From NCBI RefSeq assembly GCF_001540865.1, contig NC_033623.1, positions 6,945,969 to 7,009,968 of the forward strand: DNA of 64,000 nt. The letters are read 5' to 3'. The DNA comes from Ananas comosus. Taxonomy: Eukaryota > Streptophyta > Magnoliopsida > Poales > Bromeliaceae. The translations under genes were made by a program, and so were the position numbers. The notes below the pieces were generated by a model, which made no database searches, had not been told where the DNA came from, and saw only the letters and a list, made by a program, of their open reading frames with translations. Below, one piece after another: positions 23,766-35,931 of the stretch. How positions within the stretch are numbered: position 1 is the first letter of the stretch; the number at the start of each line of letters is the position of its first letter.

Positions 23766-26235
23766 TGTAACATACCACATCCCTCGTAAATCGTGCTGGG
23801 TTCCGTCGAAATGAGCGGGACGCGGAGTGGAATGAGTTGGTGTAGGCCCCGAGTGCATTGGAGCCTATATATAGTGCAAAGGGACCCGAGATAGAGAAGT
23901 TTCAAAATCTGGCTAAGTCTCAGATTTTGTGCTCTCGGGGACCGGTCCCTGAAGGAGAGACCGTTTCCGTACGCATAGCCTGTCAGGAAAATCCTGAGGC
24001 ATCCGGTCCCTGGTGATGAGACCGGTCCTCGGGAGACCGGTCCCTGAAGAGCAGACCGGCCCCTCGTTGCGCAGCCAGCCAAAAGTCCGAAAATTTGGCT
24101 AAGTCCTGGAAACCCCGCGTTCGGGAACCGGTCCCTGGTCGGGGAGACCGGTCCCCGAAAGTGAAAAATGCCCAGTTTGGGCAGATCAATGGGAAACAAG
24201 TGGAGGGGCTTAAGTGCAATTGTTACAACACTATATATGGCCCATCCTCTCTCTCCCACAGCCATTTCTCTCCTCCTCTCTCATTTTCTCTCTTTCTCTC
24301 TCTAGAACCCCTCTAGAGCTTGGAGAAGAAGAAGAAGAACTTGGAGAAGAAGGTGGATTTGGTGCTTTAGTGGTTCTAGGAGCTCTCCAACAAGAAAGAC
24401 CTTGATGGAGCTTGGACTAGAGGTATGTTTTGTAAGGTTTTCCTCTAGGGTTTGGATTTTGGGTTAGGGATATGGAGCTTTGTGCTCCTTAGTGGCTTTA
24501 GAGTCTCTTTTGAGCCATGAACACCATGAAACCCATGAGAGCTCAAGGTGCTCTCATGGTGAATCCTTGGAAGTTGCGTTAGGAGCCCTAGGGTTGGTTC
24601 CAAAGGTCTAAAAACATTACTAGGATGCTTCTTAGATGATCCTAAGCTATTGTTTGCTTAGGGTTGGGATCGATTCATGGGGGAACCCTAAATGACATTG
24701 TCAGGGCTTGAAAATTGGGGCTTTTGCCCTAGGATTTTTCGGGGACAAATTGACCCTGTAGAAACCTAATTGGGAGTGTCCTAAACACGTGGGACAACCT
24801 CGTTTAATTTTACGAGGATATTAAAGAGTGGTTCATATATAAAGGGCCTAATTTGGCACCATTTTGGGTTGTAGGGCGCGGATCATCGTTCATAGAGTTC
24901 GGGAGATTGTCGCGTTCATTTTCTACCACCTCACAAGGTGGGGGGTGCACGCCGGAATCGTTGGATTCTCTTCTATGTCTATTTCTCTATTTTGAACATA
25001 TGGTTTTATAGTCACTCATGCATATTAGGGTTAATTTACATGTGAACTTTGGATGTATCATTTTGTTTGCTCTAATGAATTGGAAAGTAGAAAGATACGG
25101 GACCATGATGGACATGTGTTGTTGAACCCTAGAGATTGCATGATTGTGAGACTTGGTCTGGACAATGGTAAATACCTATGACATTGACAATAGAGAGATA
25201 GATTAGCATTGACAAGTAAGTGTTAAACATAGGTTTAACCATAGTGACATTAGGACAAAAATGATTAGCAAGTGACATAAACAAATGAGTAGAGAACCTA
25301 GCATAAAGGTGGCATTGTAACAAGTGGCAAAGCATCCTCAAGTTGGGGATTCGATCGATACTCATGATAAGTCTTGGCTTGAGGGTGGTAGCTCCCCCTC
25401 AAGCGGTGAGTTTCCGGAAATAGTCACCTCGGGGAGCGAGGTCCCCTACGACAGTCCCTAGGGGTGGTTCGAGGCCCCCTGTTATGACGGGATTTGGGTT
25501 ATGAGTTATTGGGGTTAACAAAGTTAACCGGCAAGATTGGGTAAGAGCCAAAGCTTATTTACGATTGAAGCATGCATGCATTTCCATTATCGCATTGAAT
25601 TATATATCTGTTGACCTCTTTCTTGCAGGCATAGTATTAGTTGCATTAGTAGTGGTTACTTTCCTTCCTTTGAAATACTTATGCCTGGATAGACCTAGTG
25701 GGTAAGTCGGCGAGATCGGATGCCGAGCCCACTGGGAACTTTGTTTAGTTCTCACACCACTAACCTTACAGGTCCTAGCACGAGCGAGGCGACGGAGGAC
25801 CGAGGCAAGGGTTTAGCGCCGTAGATAGCGGCCACCAGGACTATTTTATATTTTGTAGTCATTCCCCTTTTGTATACATGTATCAACTTCTTTTGTTGTT
25901 CTAGAAAGTTGTAAAGTTGAAAACAATATGTATTTTGGTAAATGGCTAAATGTAAAGAATTATGGATGAAAGCAAGAAATGTAATAGTTCAGTTTACTTT
26001 TATTTGGTGCAAAAGCAATCAAGTATTATGTATGGATAAATGTTTTAGCTTAGAGCTTTCGCTTCCGTTGTTGCTTGCCCTCGTGCAAGCCTTGTATTAT
26101 ATATACAAATCCCTTGTTGATTGCTTATTTATACATGGTTGTTGGAGCCTTAGGCGGACAGGGGAGGCTCTGTCCGTTCGGCGTCTGTTGACGTGACCCG
26201 AACCCGACCAAATTGGCGGGGATTGGGACGTGACA
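23766..26235 (+). mobile_element. Solo LTR, 2470 bp (plus strand)
   Basis: It runs TGTAACATACCACATCCC...GATTGGGACGTGACA. Flanks CTATA and CTATC agree at 4 of 5 positions, and the interrupted gag zinc-knuckle region resumes on the other side. Five ACCGGT cores (about 23940-24155) precede a TATA-like CTATATATGG at about 24231. A CT-rich leader and the hairpin GAACT...AGTTC at 25736-25751 follow, then a stem GCTTGC-n6-GCAAGC at about 26071-26090. Confidence 0.87.
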
Positions 26236-27021
26236 CTATCCCCTAGCGGGCACTCGTCCCGCGCATGGCCCAATTGCCCACACTTGTAGCACTTGCCCTC
26301 TTGCTGCTCACACTATTGTGGGTGATGAGGGCCCTCACAAATAACACATCTTGCCGAGGATCGAGTGCGGTAGGTCCTCGGGGCTCGGGATCGCGAGCGC
26401 GAACACATTGAAGTTCGTTCAGAACTTGTCTGACCACTGTATTCACTCATTGGCTGTCATTTTCCCTTTTCCTTGTAATAAGACTCGCGTTCCTCCCGCA
26501 CAAATGCGCCACCTTGTTCAACCCACAGTGCCCGGTCCAACACCTCAGCAAAGGTCTGCAATTTGAGAGGATGCATAGCCTCAAAAATTTTCGGCCGAAG
26601 TCCCCACTCAAAGCAATCGGCCTTATCCTTGTCATCCTGCACCACATTCGGGACACAATTCATGATACAGGAGAATTTTCGCTTATTTTTCCTAACCGAG
26701 CGGTCTCCTTGCCGCAGCTTCCTGAACCTATCCTGAAGCTTTCTCTTTTCACTGTCGGAGAAATAAGTAGAAAATATCAATCCCCGAAACTCTTCCCAAG
26801 TCACAGAAGGGAGACTAGGCGATCGGTTCCGCTTAACGCCTTTCCACAATACCTTTGTCGACTGCCCCAAGCAATGCACGGCTAGATGTATCTTGTCCCG
26901 CTCCAAGGCGTACAAGTCCTCAAAGAGAGTTTTCATAGAGTCGATCCACATTTCCACGATCTACGGATTAACATTCTCTCCATCAAAGGTAGGCGGATTA
27001 AATTTCTTGAAGGTCATGAGG

Positions 27022-29680
27022 TGTAACACACTGGACCTTTGCAAATTGCGAGGTTCGAGTGTTTGAGCTGTGTTCTGAGTTTTTTCAGATTTTCTGGAGG
27101 GTCGTGGACAGTGGTCCGACCCATGGCTCGCATCCCGAGGAATACGGTATTTTATGTAGCACTAAGGTCACTAAAGAGTTGGACTTAGGCTACCCTCAGA
27201 TTGCATTCTGCCTATGGTGAAACCGGTGACAGGTCGATGGCTGTACTGATACACATTTTGTACCGGTACACTTTGATGGTTGTACCGGTACACTTGCGCC
27301 GAATTTCAAACCCGAGCCTCGGGTTTGCATTTTCGCTGAATTTGTACCTGTATACTTTTTCGTGTACCGGTACACTTTAGCAGATTTTGAGCAGTTTGAA
27401 CTGCAGGGGTGTTTTTGCATGTGTGGCCTCCTATATGTGTCCCCACGCCCCCTAGGGCTTCTCCTGAGCTGAGAACCAGAGGAAAGCAAGGTAGGGAGCT
27501 CTCCTCTCACCCTCTTTGGATTTCTTTGATTTTGTTGGGGTTTTATGAGATTAAATGTCTCTTTTTGCTTCTTTTTGATTGTTGAAGGCTTTTCCCACTA
27601 TTGGAGCTTGGGTTTGATGCTTGGTTGAGGGAAGATCCTTGAAGTTTGAGGACTTTGAGCTTGGATTGAAGCCTCTAAAAGGTTCGTAGCAAGATCTTTT
27701 CCTCTAAATTCGGTTTTTGAAGGTTTCTTTGAGATGAAACCCTAAAATGGAAACTTAGGGCTTGATTTTGGGCATTTTGGATTTAGGGCTTTTGGAGCTC
27801 AATTTCTTGGATTAGAATCTTCCATTAGATCGGATTGGAAGGGATCTAGCTCTCTTTTGGAGCTTGAGAGAAATTTTTTACTCTTTAGGTGAGTTTTTGC
27901 CCCATTGCTTGTGGTGGTTAATGTTTGAGCCTAGAGTTGTTCGTAACGTTTATTTATCTCTTTTTTCCTTACCTTTAGGGTACTTAGAGACTTGTGGACA
28001 ACTTCGTTTGAGCTTACGAAGGATTCCGAGACGGTTCGGTGGGTTTGACCTAGCCACACAATGAGAAAATCTCATTTGTGATGAATTGAGTATCGTTAAA
28101 TGAAAAAGCATGCATAATCATGTTACATGTATTATTTATGAATTTTAGAATGCTTAAAATGCCTATGTTACATACATTGTATTTTCGGACCTCTATGAAG
28201 TAGAGAACTTGCATGTGAGGCGTATGTGTGCATTAGCATTCTTATGAGAGACTTGGGTTCATGTTTACATAGTAGAAATGACATATGTAAAGTGCCTATG
28301 GACTTAGACCTCAATTGGATATTGAAACTATTATAATGTCATAAAGCGGCATTGGACTAATTTGACTTGTGAATTAGTAAGCTAATATCATAAAGGGGCA
28401 TTGAGCTCGGGTTAGATGAGAACCTAGTACTAATGTCACGAATGAAACATAGAATATAAAATGTGCTTAACTTATAACAAGCTTAAGTGTCATAAAGAGG
28501 CACTAAGCATAGTGAGTGTTGCAACATCACCTTGTGACATTGAACTAGATCTTTGGGATACTAGTAGCTTTGATCATGTTAGAGACATGATGATTGGACA
28601 CTTGGGACATTGACTACGCTTGTTTGCCATTTGTGCTCATTCGCATATGCTTGTGAGGGTTGCTCCCTACAAGCAAGCACTCCGGAGTTGACCTACGTGA
28701 CTTATGTTCGCTCGTGCGATATCGAGAAACCTACAGGGTCGGGAGGGATAGAGTCATTCCTAGAGTGGGAATGCTGGAGCTACCACCGACACTTAGGTGG
28801 CACAAGCTGGACTACACTATGTAGGTCCTAGAATATATTGAAAACAATGACATTTAATCAGGGGATAACAATCACTACTAGATAAGATTAGTAGTTGGAT
28901 TACTATGACATGCTTATAGCATAGTGTTGAGACATGTAGTATACTTGATAGTTTACTTATTGCATCATTATATACTTGGTTGCCATGATAGAGCATAATC
29001 ACCATATATTGATAGAACGGGTCATGATACTTACTTGTTGCCATGTTGGGACATAGTACTTATGCATTGGACATTCTTCATTATGAAAGAGTAAATGTAC
29101 AACACATTGATATCATAATGCTTATGGTATAGTAAACATGCATACTTTCATATCGCAGTTATTATTATTATTACTGTTGCTTACCGTACTTACCCTTTTC
29201 TTTTGGGGCCTAGTGGTGCATTGAGCTGAGGTCAGTAATTGCCCACTGGGAACTATAAATTATAGTTCTCACGCCCTCTGTTTTATGTTTTATTTCAGAG
29301 CCTTCCACGCCGGGAGAGGCTAGGGACCGCGGAAAGGGTATCGCCTCGAGCTAGCTTGGCTTCGAGGGACGCGTTGATAGGTGGTCTACCTCTCGTTGTT
29401 TTCTTTTGGAGAGGTTGAGAGCTGTACCAGTGTAATAGAGACCACCCATTTTGTGTACTTTTGAGATGGTTATTGTATAACTTTATGATTCCTCTTTATT
29501 ATTTAGTTTGTTCCAACTTCTCTTATCATAGATTATAGATGTGTACTTGCTCTGATATCTCTAGTTGTAAATCATCTCTTGCTTTATTTCCGCTGTTATT
29601 GTAGACGCCTTATATGTGTAGACATATGGCGGGTCTGGGCGCGCTACCGGGAGGGCCTCTGCCGGTCTCGGGGCGTGACA
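27022..29680 (+). mobile_element. Solo LTR, 2659 bp (plus strand), perfect TGAGG duplication
   Basis: It runs TGTAACACACTGGACC...CGGGGCGTGACA with TGAGG at 27017-27021 and 29681-29685. It sits inside gag, which continues in frame across one copy of the duplication. Three perfect TGTACCGGTACA palindromes (27259, 27281, 27363) and two degenerate ones lie upstream of the presumed transcription start. A 19-bp hairpin GAACTATAAATTATAGTTC is at 29250-29268. It is the same family as the minus-strand LTR at 37311-39775. Confidence 0.93.
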
Positions 29681-30011
29681 TGAGGGCAGCTAAAGCTCGT
29701 TCCCTCTCCACATCCATCGCTGTATAACCAGGGACCGGATTGCCCGACCCCAACAGAATGGTCTCCGCCGCGACTCCCGACTTGACACGACGGGCCACAG
29801 CTGTTGCGGTTACCAATTGCTCCACAGTTTCTTGGAGTCTCCTGACCCGCTCCTCCTGGTGCACGGCAGCCTCCTGCTGACGCTGCACTACGCCCACTAG
29901 TACTCCCAACTGTTCATGGAGCTCCAAGTCTCCACTCGCTTCGGATTGCTCAAGAACATCACTTGTCCCATCCCGCGCCGATCTAGCTGAAGATCGCCTA
30001 CGCAGTGCCAT

Positions 30012-30308
30012 CGTTTCCTGAAACACGACAACTCATTCAATTCTCGACCCTTTCAGGTTAAGCACGAAACAATTTACATCGACCCAAACTCAAATCAGGC
30101 AAAAGTCATGTAACGGAGCCTATTCTCATCTCTCGGCTTCATGTTGTCGCGCACCAACATGAACACACTCAGCTGAGAATAAACCATACCATGAGTCTAC
30201 CTCTAACATCCTTTTTAGAGGCGTTCACACTTGACCCAATCAATCCATCTTTCGCCACAAGTCACAAGTTCTCGTCTCTCACGAGCCTAAGCCCTTATGG
30301 TTTACTAT
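30012..30308 (-). other. Leader of the gag element, part next to gag
   Basis: Untranslated leader between the gag ATG and the insertion point of the next solo LTR. On the minus strand it carries TGTTTCAGGAA just before the ATG, which looks like a 3' splice site. Confidence 0.55.
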
Positions 30309-32382
30309 TGTAACGTATCAAATCCCCAACGAGTTATACCGAACTTCCGTCAAATTGACCGAAATGTAGTGGTGGACGTGTTAGAATGGTCCGTTAGCCA
30401 TTCCGAATGTTTCGGAGTGTATAAAATGGGTGTTTGGACATGGGAGAGCAAGCTGAAAAATTTTCAGCTCGTATTATACTAAAAATGCTCTCAGGGTCCG
30501 GACCCTAAGTGCAAGGTTCGGACCCCGAACACGAAAATTGCCAGGGATGGTTGGCCCTGTTGTATGAGGGGACTAAGTGCTATTGTGCGTGTGTGTGTGT
30601 GTGTTTTTTAGTAGAGACTTGGTGGTTTAGCTCTCAGTCCCTCACACCAACACCAAAGAGAAGTTTCTCTTTCTCTCTCTAAAAGTCTTCACTCTCTTTC
30701 CCTTTCTCTCCTTCTCTCACTAGGGTTTGCCCAAGAGAAGGGTTTGGTGGAGAAGAAGCTTGCTTAGGGTTGAAGCTAGCTTGAGCAAGAGGGTTTTGAA
30801 GAAAGTTGGAACTCAAGGTGAGTTTTGGTGGCTTTAAGCTAGGTTTTGGTGATATTCTCTTCTAGTTGTTGTATCTAGAGGTTGTAATGGTGGATTGGTT
30901 CATGAATATTCATGATTTGTGGGTATTTGGTGATAATGGAAACCCTAGAGTAGAAATTAGGGTTTCTCAAACTACGAGATCTAACTAGGTTTTGATCTGT
31001 TGTAGCCCAAATTGGTGGGTAATCTGACGCATTGGGAGACTCAGATTGGAATTCCGATGAGTCTACGTGAAGATAGTGGAGAAAAACCTCTTTTTGGCTT
31101 CATTGGCCAACGGTCGCGGGAAATCGGCGACCATAAATCGCAAGACGTGAATTGTAGGCTTACGGCATCCCTACGAGGTGGGTAGTGCTATCCGAAATCA
31201 TCGAATTTCTCATTATGTCTATGTCGCCTTTTTGTGCATATATGTGTTTTGTGATATTCATGCATTTAGGGTTATGTGACATGTAGTTATGGATGGGAAT
31301 CTCTTGTATGCTTTTAGGTAAGTGAACATATGATTTGATATTGGACCATACATATAGAACCCTAAAAATATGTGAATGAATGTGGACTCTGACATTAGTA
31401 AACAAAGGTGACAATGGCATTAGCGGACATGATTGGCACCAAGGATATGATATGCTAGATAAGGTAAAACCTTAAGAGCATTGTGGTAAGTGGCAAGAAT
31501 GGCATGAATGGTTATACATTCTCAAAATTGAGGATTGAATCATACTCACATTGGGTCTTGGCTTGAGGGCGGTAGCTTCCCCTCAAGCGGTGTGCTCCGG
31601 AGTTGTCACCACTGGGTGTAGCGGTATTCGCCCCAGCAGACGGTCCGATCGGGTGTAGCGGTATTCCCCCCGAAAGAAAGGAATTTTGGTTGTGAGTTTT
31701 GGGGTTAACCATGAGTAAACTGAGACGATTGGGTAAAAGCCAAGGTAATTGTGAAAGACATGCATGCATCATTATGAGCATATTACTCTTGATTCAGTTT
31801 TCTTTGCAGGCATTGTAGTAGCATTAGTATGGTTTGCTATCTATCTCTTCTTTTCTTACATATGCTTGAGTAGACCTAGTGGTGAGTCGGCGGGGTCGGA
31901 GGCCGAACCCATTGAAAACTTTCTTTAGTTCTCACACCACTAACCTTGCAGATCCTAGCGCGAGCGGGGCGGTCGAGGATCGTAGCAAGGGCATCGCGCC
32001 CTCGATAGCGGCTATCCGAGTATAGTCATATCATGTATATTCATCTTTTGTATATGATGAACCATGATGTATAAATATTGTAAATTCATATGTTTTGGTT
32101 GAGGATCATGTGTTGTATATTAAAAGAAAAGAATGTAATATGTGGATGACTTTTATTTGGTTAAATGTAACCAAATGACATATATGGTTGTATGAAGTAG
32201 CATTAGTGCTTTTACTTACTTGTTGTTGCTTGCCCTCATGTAAGCCATGTATAACTTGCATTATCTTCGTATGAATTGCTATACATGTTCGGTGGAGCCT
32301 TGGGCGAACACGGTAGGTTCTGTCCGTTCGACGTCTGTGGACGTACCCGAACAAACCAAATTGACGGTAGCGGGGCGTGACA
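30309..32382 (+). mobile_element. Solo LTR, 2074 bp (plus strand), perfect ACTAT duplication
   Basis: It runs TGTAACGTATCAAATCC...AGCGGGGCGTGACA, with ACTAT at 30304-30308 and again at 32383-32387. It is inserted in the leader between the primer-binding site and gag of the minus-strand element. Upstream motifs are GGGTCCGGACCC at about 30493 and TTCGGACCCC at about 30517. A GT-rich run is at 30588-30603 and a CT-rich leader follows. A candidate splice donor AAGGTGAGTTTTGG lies at about 30818. Confidence 0.93.
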
Positions 32383-32423
32383 ACTATCCTAGAGTCTCCT
32401 AGGTCCATCTAAACCATTTTTAC

Positions 32424-32435
32424 GCTTTGATACCA
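32424..32435 (-). other. Primer-binding site of the minus-strand gag element
   Basis: The minus strand reads TGGTATCAAAGC eight bases after the LTR end at 32443, differing by one base from the plant initiator-Met tRNA complement TGGTATCAGAGC. It shows that the LTR to its right is the 5' LTR of the element that owns the gag at 23568-30011. Confidence 0.8.
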
Positions 32436-32919
32436 TTTTATCTGTCACGCCCCAAAGGCCCGCTACTTTGGTCAGATTCGGGCACGCCGACAGACCGCCG
32501 AACAGACAGAGCCTCCCCTGTATGTCCTAGGAGTCACAATCCATACAATTCGCGAGGTTCCAACCAGGAACAGAATTCATGCATGATTGCATAAGGAAGG
32601 TATCAATAACATAAAACAACTACTATGCTATTACAAGCATTCACATTACATGTATTTTACATATTACATTTTTTCGTTTAGCTTCCAAATACAATCCATT
32701 TATTATTACAAGTTCTTTCCACACCCTAAGTTAAACTGACTCGGGGTACTTCTATCTTTGGTCTCAAGTGGTAGGGCGCTATTTACTGAGCTACGCCATT
32801 TCCTCACGCCGCTCACATGTGGACCTGAAAAATATGGGATGAGAACTATAAAAATAGTTCCCAGTCCGTACGACACGACCCACCAGGTCTAAAGGAGGCA
32901 ACAAAGCAAGTTAGTCCAG

Positions 32920-34404
32920 TTTGGTCGGTTCGGGTACGCCAACAGACGCCGAATGGATAGCACCTCCCCTGTCCGCTCAAGGCTCCATCAACATGTATAA
33001 CAATAGCGATTCAAACAAAGAGAATGCGAGTATACATGGCTTGCACAAGGGCAAGCAACAACCACCAAACAAGTGAAAGCTCTAAAGCTACTTCATATAA
33101 CCATACAACCATACATGTCATTTGATTACATTTAAACCAAATACAAGTTAACCACTTATTTTACATTCATTTCCTTTCACTCATATACATCATTTAATAC
33201 ATCCACCCAAAACATATGGATTACATCATTTATACATCAATGTTCAGCATAACAAAAGTTGAACCTATACATGGTATGACTATACTTTGGTAGCCGCTAT
33301 CTACGGCGCAATATCCTTGCCTAGATCCTCAACCGCCCCGCTCGCGCTAGGATCTGCAGGGTTAGTGGTGTGAGAATTAAAAGAAGTTCCCAGTGGGTTC
33401 GACCGCCGACCCCTCCGACTCGCCCATTAGATCTATTCAGGTATATGTAAGAAAAAGATAGATAGATAGCAAACCAAACTAATGCTATTACAATGCCTGC
33501 AAGAAAACTGGGTCAACAAGTATATGATCACAAGTATAATAATTGTAACATACCGAAACGTCAGTGGAAAAAAAAAATATTAGACTTTAGCCAAATTGGT
33601 CGGAGTGCTCGAAAGAAACAGTTGGACAAGTTCTATTTTACATTCCAATAAGGTTGGAAGGGTTAAAAGTGAGTTTAGAAGGAGTTGGAAAGGTTTTAGC
33701 GTGGAGATATGGATTGATCCATGGAAACACTCTTTGAGGATTTGTACACGGTGAAGTGGGACAAGGTAAACCTAGCCCGTGCACTACTTGAAACAGTCGA
33801 CGAAGGTGTGGTGGAAGGGCGTTAAGCGAGATCGATCGCCTAGTCTCCCTCCTATAGCTTGGGAAGAGTTTCGGAGAATGCTATTCTCTGCTTATTTCCC
33901 CGACAGCGAGAAAATGAAGCTTCAGGAAAGGTTCTGGAAGCTCCGGCAAGAAGAGCGCTCGGTCAGGCAATACGAGCGGGAATTCTCCCGTATTGTGCAT
34001 TGTATTCCGAATATGATAAAAGATGACAAGGATAAGGCCGACTGCTTTGTGAGTGGACTTTGGCCAGACCTTTATAAGGCTGAGCTCATACTTAAGTCAC
34101 AGACTTTTGCTGAAGTCCTGGATCGGGCCCTGTGTATAGAACAAGGCAACGCATTTATACAGGAGGAGCGCAAGTCTTATTACAAGAAAAAAAGAAAAAG
34201 GATGACCAACGAGTGGATCCAGTGGTCAGTCAAGTTCCCAGCGGACTTCGGTGAGTTCACGCTCACGATCCCGAGCTCCCGAGGCCCTCCTCAGTGCACT
34301 TTATACATTTCTGACGCCTTCGGCCATTCCGAAGCGTTCCAAACTCATCTTCGATCAATTTTGATCGAAGTTCGGATTACGTTTCGAGTTTTCATTTCCT
34401 TACA
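32920..34404. mobile_element. Composite insertion made of LTR pieces and a gag fragment
   Basis: Positions 32920-33543 match the 3' third of the 30309-32382 LTR in minus orientation. At 33544 the plus strand reads TGTAACATACC, the start sequence of this LTR superfamily, followed by about 150 bp of LTR-like or unrelated DNA. A plus-strand gag fragment follows, and about 34240-34404 is again a minus-strand LTR start (ends TTTCCTTACA). The piece is probably an insertion that was later rearranged; the order of events is inference. Confidence 0.6.
33721..34236 (+). pseudogene. Fragment of Ty3/gypsy gag
   Basis: The plus-strand frames encode METLFEDLYTVKWDKV, then after a frameshift near 33780 QSTKVWWKGVKRDRSPSLPP, WEEFRRMLFSAYFPDSEKM and TFAEVLDRALCIEQGNAF. 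It is clearly homologous to the gag at 26457-26957 (minus) and 58861-59400 (plus). Neither the N-terminus nor the zinc knuckle is present; it ends where minus-strand LTR sequence resumes. Confidence 0.85.
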
Positions 34405-35931
34405 TCTAGCATACTACTATGCCTTGCCAATATGATACAATAAATGGGTATAATAAATATATACTAGCAACTACTATGCTCATGATGTATGCCATTCATA
34501 ATTCATAACCCAATCATGCCGGCAAACCCGAAGGTTGAGCCCGACTCACAACCGAATCCTGCAAATGAGTACCGTGCTACCCATTGGGGACCGTCTGCGG
34601 GGTAGCTACGTTAACCTCTACCATGAGTACTCCGGAAACCACTGCTTGGGTGGAGCGACCACCGCCAAGCTGACAACCAAGCTGACAGACGTACTGTGAG
34701 TATAATCCAATCCTCTATCCCAAGGATACCCTACCAACTAGTGGTAACCATGCCAGGGAAGATACCAATCCCTATCTTCATGTCATGAGTGTTCTCAATT
34801 TACTATCCAAATACCACCTTTTTATGTCACAATGTTTCTAAGTTCTCATTATCATAGCACTATAGAGTTCTTGTTCCCAACCCAATCCTCATGCACATAA
34901 TCCACTATGTTCCATCTCATATTTCTACAAGTACCATGAGAGCATGCAAGGAATGGAAGAACCAACACAACAACTCTACAATGCATGATTTCTATACATA
35001 TATAAACATGGTCAATATGATAACACAGACATAAAAAGAAATCCGATTGTTTCAGATAGCACCCCCCACCTCTTGATGATGCCGAGGTGCGAGAACCCAA
35101 GCCTCACGATTTATGGTCATCGCTTCGGCTCGACCCAACGCAAACGAACCGAAAACCCTACTTTTCCTCAACGACTCGCCACACGCCCGTAAGAACTCCG
35201 ATTTGAGTTGCCCACTGTGTTGGTTTTACCTTCAATTGGGTTTACACAGGCTCAATTTAGATCAAAACCTATTATGATCAAAAGCCCTCCCTAGAAACCC
35301 TAAAAAACCCTCATATAGCATAAAGCTCAAATCTCATGGTGATTCATACAACAATTATCACCTAGGGTTTCCACTAATCTCCTTTCTAAGGAATCACACC
35401 AAAACCCTAACTCAAAACCCTCAAAACTCATGAGGCTTACCTCAAGCTCAACTCCTTCTCATGCCAATGATGAAGAAGATGGTAGCTTCACCTCCAAGCA
35501 AGGTCTCCTCCACCAACTCCACATCTTGGAGCAAAACCTTAGGAGAGAGAGAGGGACAGAGAGAGAAAGAGAAGCTTTTCTCTTATGTTGGTGAAGTGAG
35601 GGAAAATGAGAGGGATGGGTTAGAGACCCATCTATATACACTCCCACTTGCCACAATTGCACCTAGCCACACACACAATACACTCCCAACTCAACCTGAG
35701 CCTTTTCGTGTACGAGGTCTGGACCCTATAGCTAGGGTCTGGACCCCGAGAGTATTTCCAGCATAAAATTTTCTAAAAACTCTCCAGCTTGCTCTCCAGG
35801 GTCTCTTACACCCTTATAAGTCACTCCTAACCTTTGGAACGCTCAACGGGCCTTTCCGAAGCGCCCAACACCACACTTTAGTCAATTTCGACTAAAGTTC
35901 GGTTTACGCGTCGAGGACTCAGTACATTACA

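Larger units (their letters stand above)
23568..30011 (-). pseudogene. Ty3/gypsy gag gene split by two solo LTRs
   Basis: Minus-strand pieces are 30011-29681 (start MALRRRSSARSARDGT, with a Gln/Glu-rich coiled-coil-like stretch), 27021-26236 (MTFKKFNPPTFDGENV, then the gag domain with WEEFRGLIFSTYF and TFAEVLDRALWVEQG, then the zinc knuckle CYKCGQLGHARDEC, CX2CX4HX4C), and 23765-23568 (a Pro/Arg-rich tail ending at a TAG stop, 23568-23570). The solo LTRs 27022-29680 and 23766-26235 separate them, and reading resumes on each side. An ATG at 30011 is chosen because TTTCAGGAA just upstream matches the context of the related gag start at 58388. A poorly conserved stretch at about 26330-26460 may contain a frame change. 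The intact protein would package element RNA. Confidence 0.82.
32443..35931 (-). mobile_element. 5' LTR of the gag element, itself interrupted
   Basis: The LTR pieces are 32443-32919 and 34405-35931 (about 2.0 kb together). Termini are TGTCACGCCCC on the left and TACATTACA on the right, i.e. TGTAATGTACTG...GGGGCGTGACA on the minus strand. The interruption 32920-34404 is flanked by TCCAG and TCTAG. Motifs include hairpin GAACTAT-n4-ATAGTTC at 32843-32860 and GGGTCTGGACCCC near 35740. A palindrome at 35932-35954 adjoins the outer end. Confidence 0.75.
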
